DNA from: Cinclus cinclus
Lineage: Eukaryota > Chordata > Aves > Passeriformes > Cinclidae
Direction: 5' to 3'
Assembly (NCBI RefSeq): GCF_963662255.1
Contig: NC_085056.1
Location: 5,577,716-5,641,715, forward strand
DNA length: 64,000 bases
Position 1 is the first letter of the stretch. Each line of letters begins with the position of its first letter. This document shows positions 61,441 through 64,000 of this stretch, piece after piece. The position numbers and the translations under genes were made by a program. The notes under the pieces were generated by a model. The model worked only from the letters and a program-made list of their open reading frames with translations. It ran no database searches and was not told the origin of the DNA.

Positions 61441-63499
61441 GCACAGGTTAACAAGAATCCCTCCTTTTGTGGGATTAGAGCCTAGCATAGCAAGGCTCTT
61501 TCAAAGGCAGGAGATGTTGTCAAGCATCATTAGGAAGCTGTTTTAACCAAGAGTCATAAAGCACCCTTTGCAGTCAGACAAATTTATTAGAGAGGTGAGT
61601 GAGTGGAAGCAAACAGGGTAGGAGAGAAATAGATTAACAATTTGCACGCATTGATAACAAAGCAGTTCACCAGATCCAGAGCTGCTACCATTAGAACAAC
61701 TTAAAAGGATTTTGCAAAAATCCCAGGGTGTTTTTCGTTCTGGATGAAAGCAGAGACTGTGGATGGTGCTGGCAGACAACAGCGAGTCTTGAAACGGAGG
61801 TTTGTGTGCAGGTTAACTGTTTCCCAGCCTCATGGTTGTTCCTTCCAACAAGTAAGGATGGGAAGAAACTGGCCTCTTGTGCCCCAGTGATCCTGAAAAC
61901 CCCCACGAACTCCAGCTTGGATGGCCCTTCACAAAAGCTGAGCAGCTGGGGGAGGAATCTGGGGCTTTTCCACAGGGAGCCCTATGTTAGGAGTATAACC
62001 TGGTTTCCTTTGGGTAGGTGAAGTATTTACAGTAATTTTTCAGACAACTTCTGGAAATACTCTCCAGCAATGTGTGGTTTGAAGGACTGTTGGAGAGACT
62101 TCAGACATTATTGGATCTTTGATACTGTCTGGTTTTGGAAAGAAAGCAAATACTCTTCTTGGGTTTGATATGAAGGAGAAAAGAGTGAAAGAGGGAAATG
62201 AAAGAGGAACAGATGAATAAAAGCTACTTGTTTGGAAGTAGGTAAGCAGCTTTATTATACAGTTAGTGTGATGGACTATGTACTGTGTTTGTTTATTGAA
62301 CCAACGGCATAAATCTAAATGAACCAGTAGCTGAAATCTAAACCAGCTGTGGCTCAAAGTAGAAGAATGCCAGATACTAATCATCCAGACATCACCAGTC
62401 CTGGCCATGGGGTTTCCCCCCACCCTCATCATTGTTGAGAAATGTGCAGTAAAATCCCATTTTCATTGCGTGATGCTTGGGTCACACAAGCCCAGACTCT
62501 GGCAGGCTGATGTGAGCTCCACAGAGAGCCCCGTGGCTCCTGTGTGTATAAATGCTTTGCTGCCAGGGGAAGGACAGCAGCTGGGAGTGGGACAGAGAGG
62601 GCAAGAGTTTGGATGGACTGTTGTTTCTGGAGTGGTTCCTTCCACTCTGTTTAGAGGGTTCTTGCTGGAGCATGTTTGGAAAGAAGCAATGTTGCAGAGA
62701 CATGGACAAAGGAGCAGAGTGATCACGCTGTCTCTTTAGAGACTGAAGGGTAGATGTTCATCAGGAGGGAGGTTCTTTGGAGTGGAAAACGGTGGTCAGA
62801 AGTACATCTCCTGGCTAGGAAAGGGGTTTTATTTTGTATTCAATTATTCATATGTGTTAGCTGGTTTGCAGATGAAGCTGCATCTCCTCCTTCCCTCTCT
62901 CCTCCCCTCCTGCCAGTGCACAACAGGAGTCTGCAGTACGTGGTTGGGAGCTGGGAGTGCCCTGGCTGCTGTTTTATGCTGGGATGCACTTGGACAAAAA
63001 GGATGTTGAAACTGGGGTTTCCAATTTTGGGATCCCTAATTCCTTTCAGGGTTCTCACTCTTCGCGTTCTTCCACTGCATTTGCGTTTCTCCACCAGAAA
63101 CCTTTCTTCCCCTCCCCACTCCAGAGTCCTTCGCAGGAATTCCCGGGTGGGTGATCACAAATGCCAATGGACCCTTTTCCTGGGCTGCAGCAGAGGGGAG
63201 CAGCACACGGCTTTGCGCAGGGGAGAGCCAGGGAGGGGACCCGGAGCATTGTCTGGATATAATTTAGGCACTATAAACAGAGGCAGCAAGGGGTCACGCT
63301 TTCTATTCTCATTGTACCCCCTGCAATGTCTCTGCTAACTGGTGCATACAACTTGAACTCTTGTAAAAATTAGCAGAGAGCACAGGACCGGTGACAGAAA
63401 GCTGAACTTTTCCGACAGCAGGCTCTCAATTCGCTGTGTGCGCTGAATCCACTTAAACTTTAAAGAGACAGCCTGCTTCCTATCCTTCCCACCGCTTAG
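61441..63499. other. Intergenic or 5' flanking DNA before the CpG island
   Basis: No exon recognised. The 194-codon plus frame at 62754-63338 spans low-stop DNA without domain features. CpG content rises gradually after 63.05 kb, as expected when approaching a promoter. Confidence 0.5.
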
Positions 63500-63875
63500 C
63501 TTGGAGATGGCTGCGGCGCTAATTAAAAGCAAATTGTTTAATGTCGTTGCGTCAGGAAGGGAGTCTCTCTCCGGAGAGAGGATACCTCCTGCGAGGGGAG
63601 GGCGCGGCAGAGCGGGACCCCGCGGGCGGCAGCGCCGGGCGAGCGCCGCTCCATCAATTCCCGGAGCGCAGCCCCGCCGCTGCCGGCAGCTACCGCGGCC
63701 GCGATAATGATATTTGTGTTGACTCATTATATAATAATCCGAATTTCCTTCGCGAGGGAGCCGCCGGATGCCGGGCTGCGGCGGCAGGGATGTATTCCTC
63801 GCCTCGGCGTTACCAAGGAACGCCGGCACAGAGCTCGCCTATTCCAGCCCGGCTCAGCGAGGAGCGCCGGCGGAT
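63500..63875. promoter_or_regulatory. CpG island, probable promoter near the right edge
   Basis: CpG dinucleotides become abruptly dense here, with runs such as 'ccccgcgggcggcagcgcc' and 'gctaccgcggccgcgata', whereas the preceding 60 kb is strongly CpG-depleted. GC-box-like and CRE/C-EBP-like ('ttgcgtcag') motifs are present, together with a perfect 16-bp palindrome at 63565-63580. An AT-rich insert containing an AP-1-like site ('tgactcat', about 63720) splits the island. In birds such islands usually mark promoters of housekeeping or developmental genes. No start exon can be recognised on either strand, so the transcript and its direction are unknown. Frames across the island on both strands (for example 63335-63829 minus and 63541-63879 plus) are expected in stop-poor GC-rich DNA and are not called as genes. 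Confidence 0.75.
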
Positions 63876-63977
63876 TTAACGCTCAGACCCCAAAGTTTGG
63901 CTGAAACCTACCGTGAACAACAAGTGCTTTATCCCCAAATATCCCACCCGTCCTAGGGCTGATCAGAGTAAACTCCT

Positions 63978-63988
63978 CCCCCCCCCCC
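63978..63988. repeat. C11 homopolymer at the right edge
   Basis: Eleven C, followed by 'acccacc'. It lies just outside the CpG island. Confidence 0.9.
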
Positions 63989-64000
63989 ACCCACCAAAAT

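Noticed and set aside
62754..63338. 194-codon plus frame upstream of the CpG island
   Set aside because: No domain, several equally open frames overlap on both strands, and the residue content (S, L, R, C rich) is typical of chance frames in this composition.
63335..63829. 164-codon minus frame and overlapping plus frames in the CpG island
   Set aside because: Stop codons are rare in GC-rich DNA; frames are open on both strands at once and no protein family is recognised.
1..64000. CRISPR arrays, prophage, operons, riboswitches or insertion sequences
   Set aside because: None are present; the window is vertebrate nuclear DNA and short tandem arrays are ordinary microsatellites.

Overview
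The window is vertebrate nuclear DNA, almost certainly from a bird. The evidence is the repeat content. Two 3'-end copies of the avian-type CR1 LINE are easy to recognise (23352-23415 and 58522-58654), and both carry the typical antisense 'ggttggaaaggacctt' motif. Beneath them lies an older, diverged amniote layer: a CR1 3' end of the turtle/crocodile/bird type, a CR1 reverse-transcriptase fossil, MIR-type SINE relics, and several self-complementary amniote repeats. Nothing bacterial, phage or plasmid is present.

I find no protein-coding gene I can support. The open reading frames are mostly 60-150 codons, lack recognisable domains and resemble chance frames in AT-rich DNA. Four are recorded only as low-confidence candidates: 244 codons at 7081-7812 (-), a hydrophobic 56-codon frame at 26460-26630 (+), a charged frame at 35153-35356 (-), and a frame with a signal-like N-terminus at 38132-38563 (-). 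No tRNA, rRNA, snRNA or known microRNA was recognised.

Layout: 1-8.4 kb is AT-rich unique DNA with one MIR relic. At 8.4-9.5 kb the sequence is of mixed composition, free of recognised repeats, and looks like constrained non-coding DNA; it is interrupted by a G20 tract. 9.5-28.9 kb is unique DNA with homopolymer tracts, two opposed MIR relics (19.3-19.8 kb), a CR1 (23.4 kb) and a tandem E-box palindrome (25.4 kb). At 28.92-29.18 kb there is an isolated CpG-rich pocket. 29.2-54 kb is unique DNA with fossil repeats, an old CR1 (41.2 kb), a (CCTT) array (45.3 kb) and homeodomain-like site clusters. 54.5-58.7 kb is the most repeat-rich part (CR1 reverse-transcriptase fossil, MIR, palindromic fossils, young CR1). 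60-63.4 kb is unique DNA. The window ends in a strong CpG island (63.50-63.87 kb), probably the promoter of a gene at or beyond the right edge.

The overall picture is a gene-poor interval leading up to a CpG-island promoter, with scattered motif-dense segments that could be distal enhancers. The enhancer reading is inference. A multi-species alignment and RNA or chromatin data would decide it.
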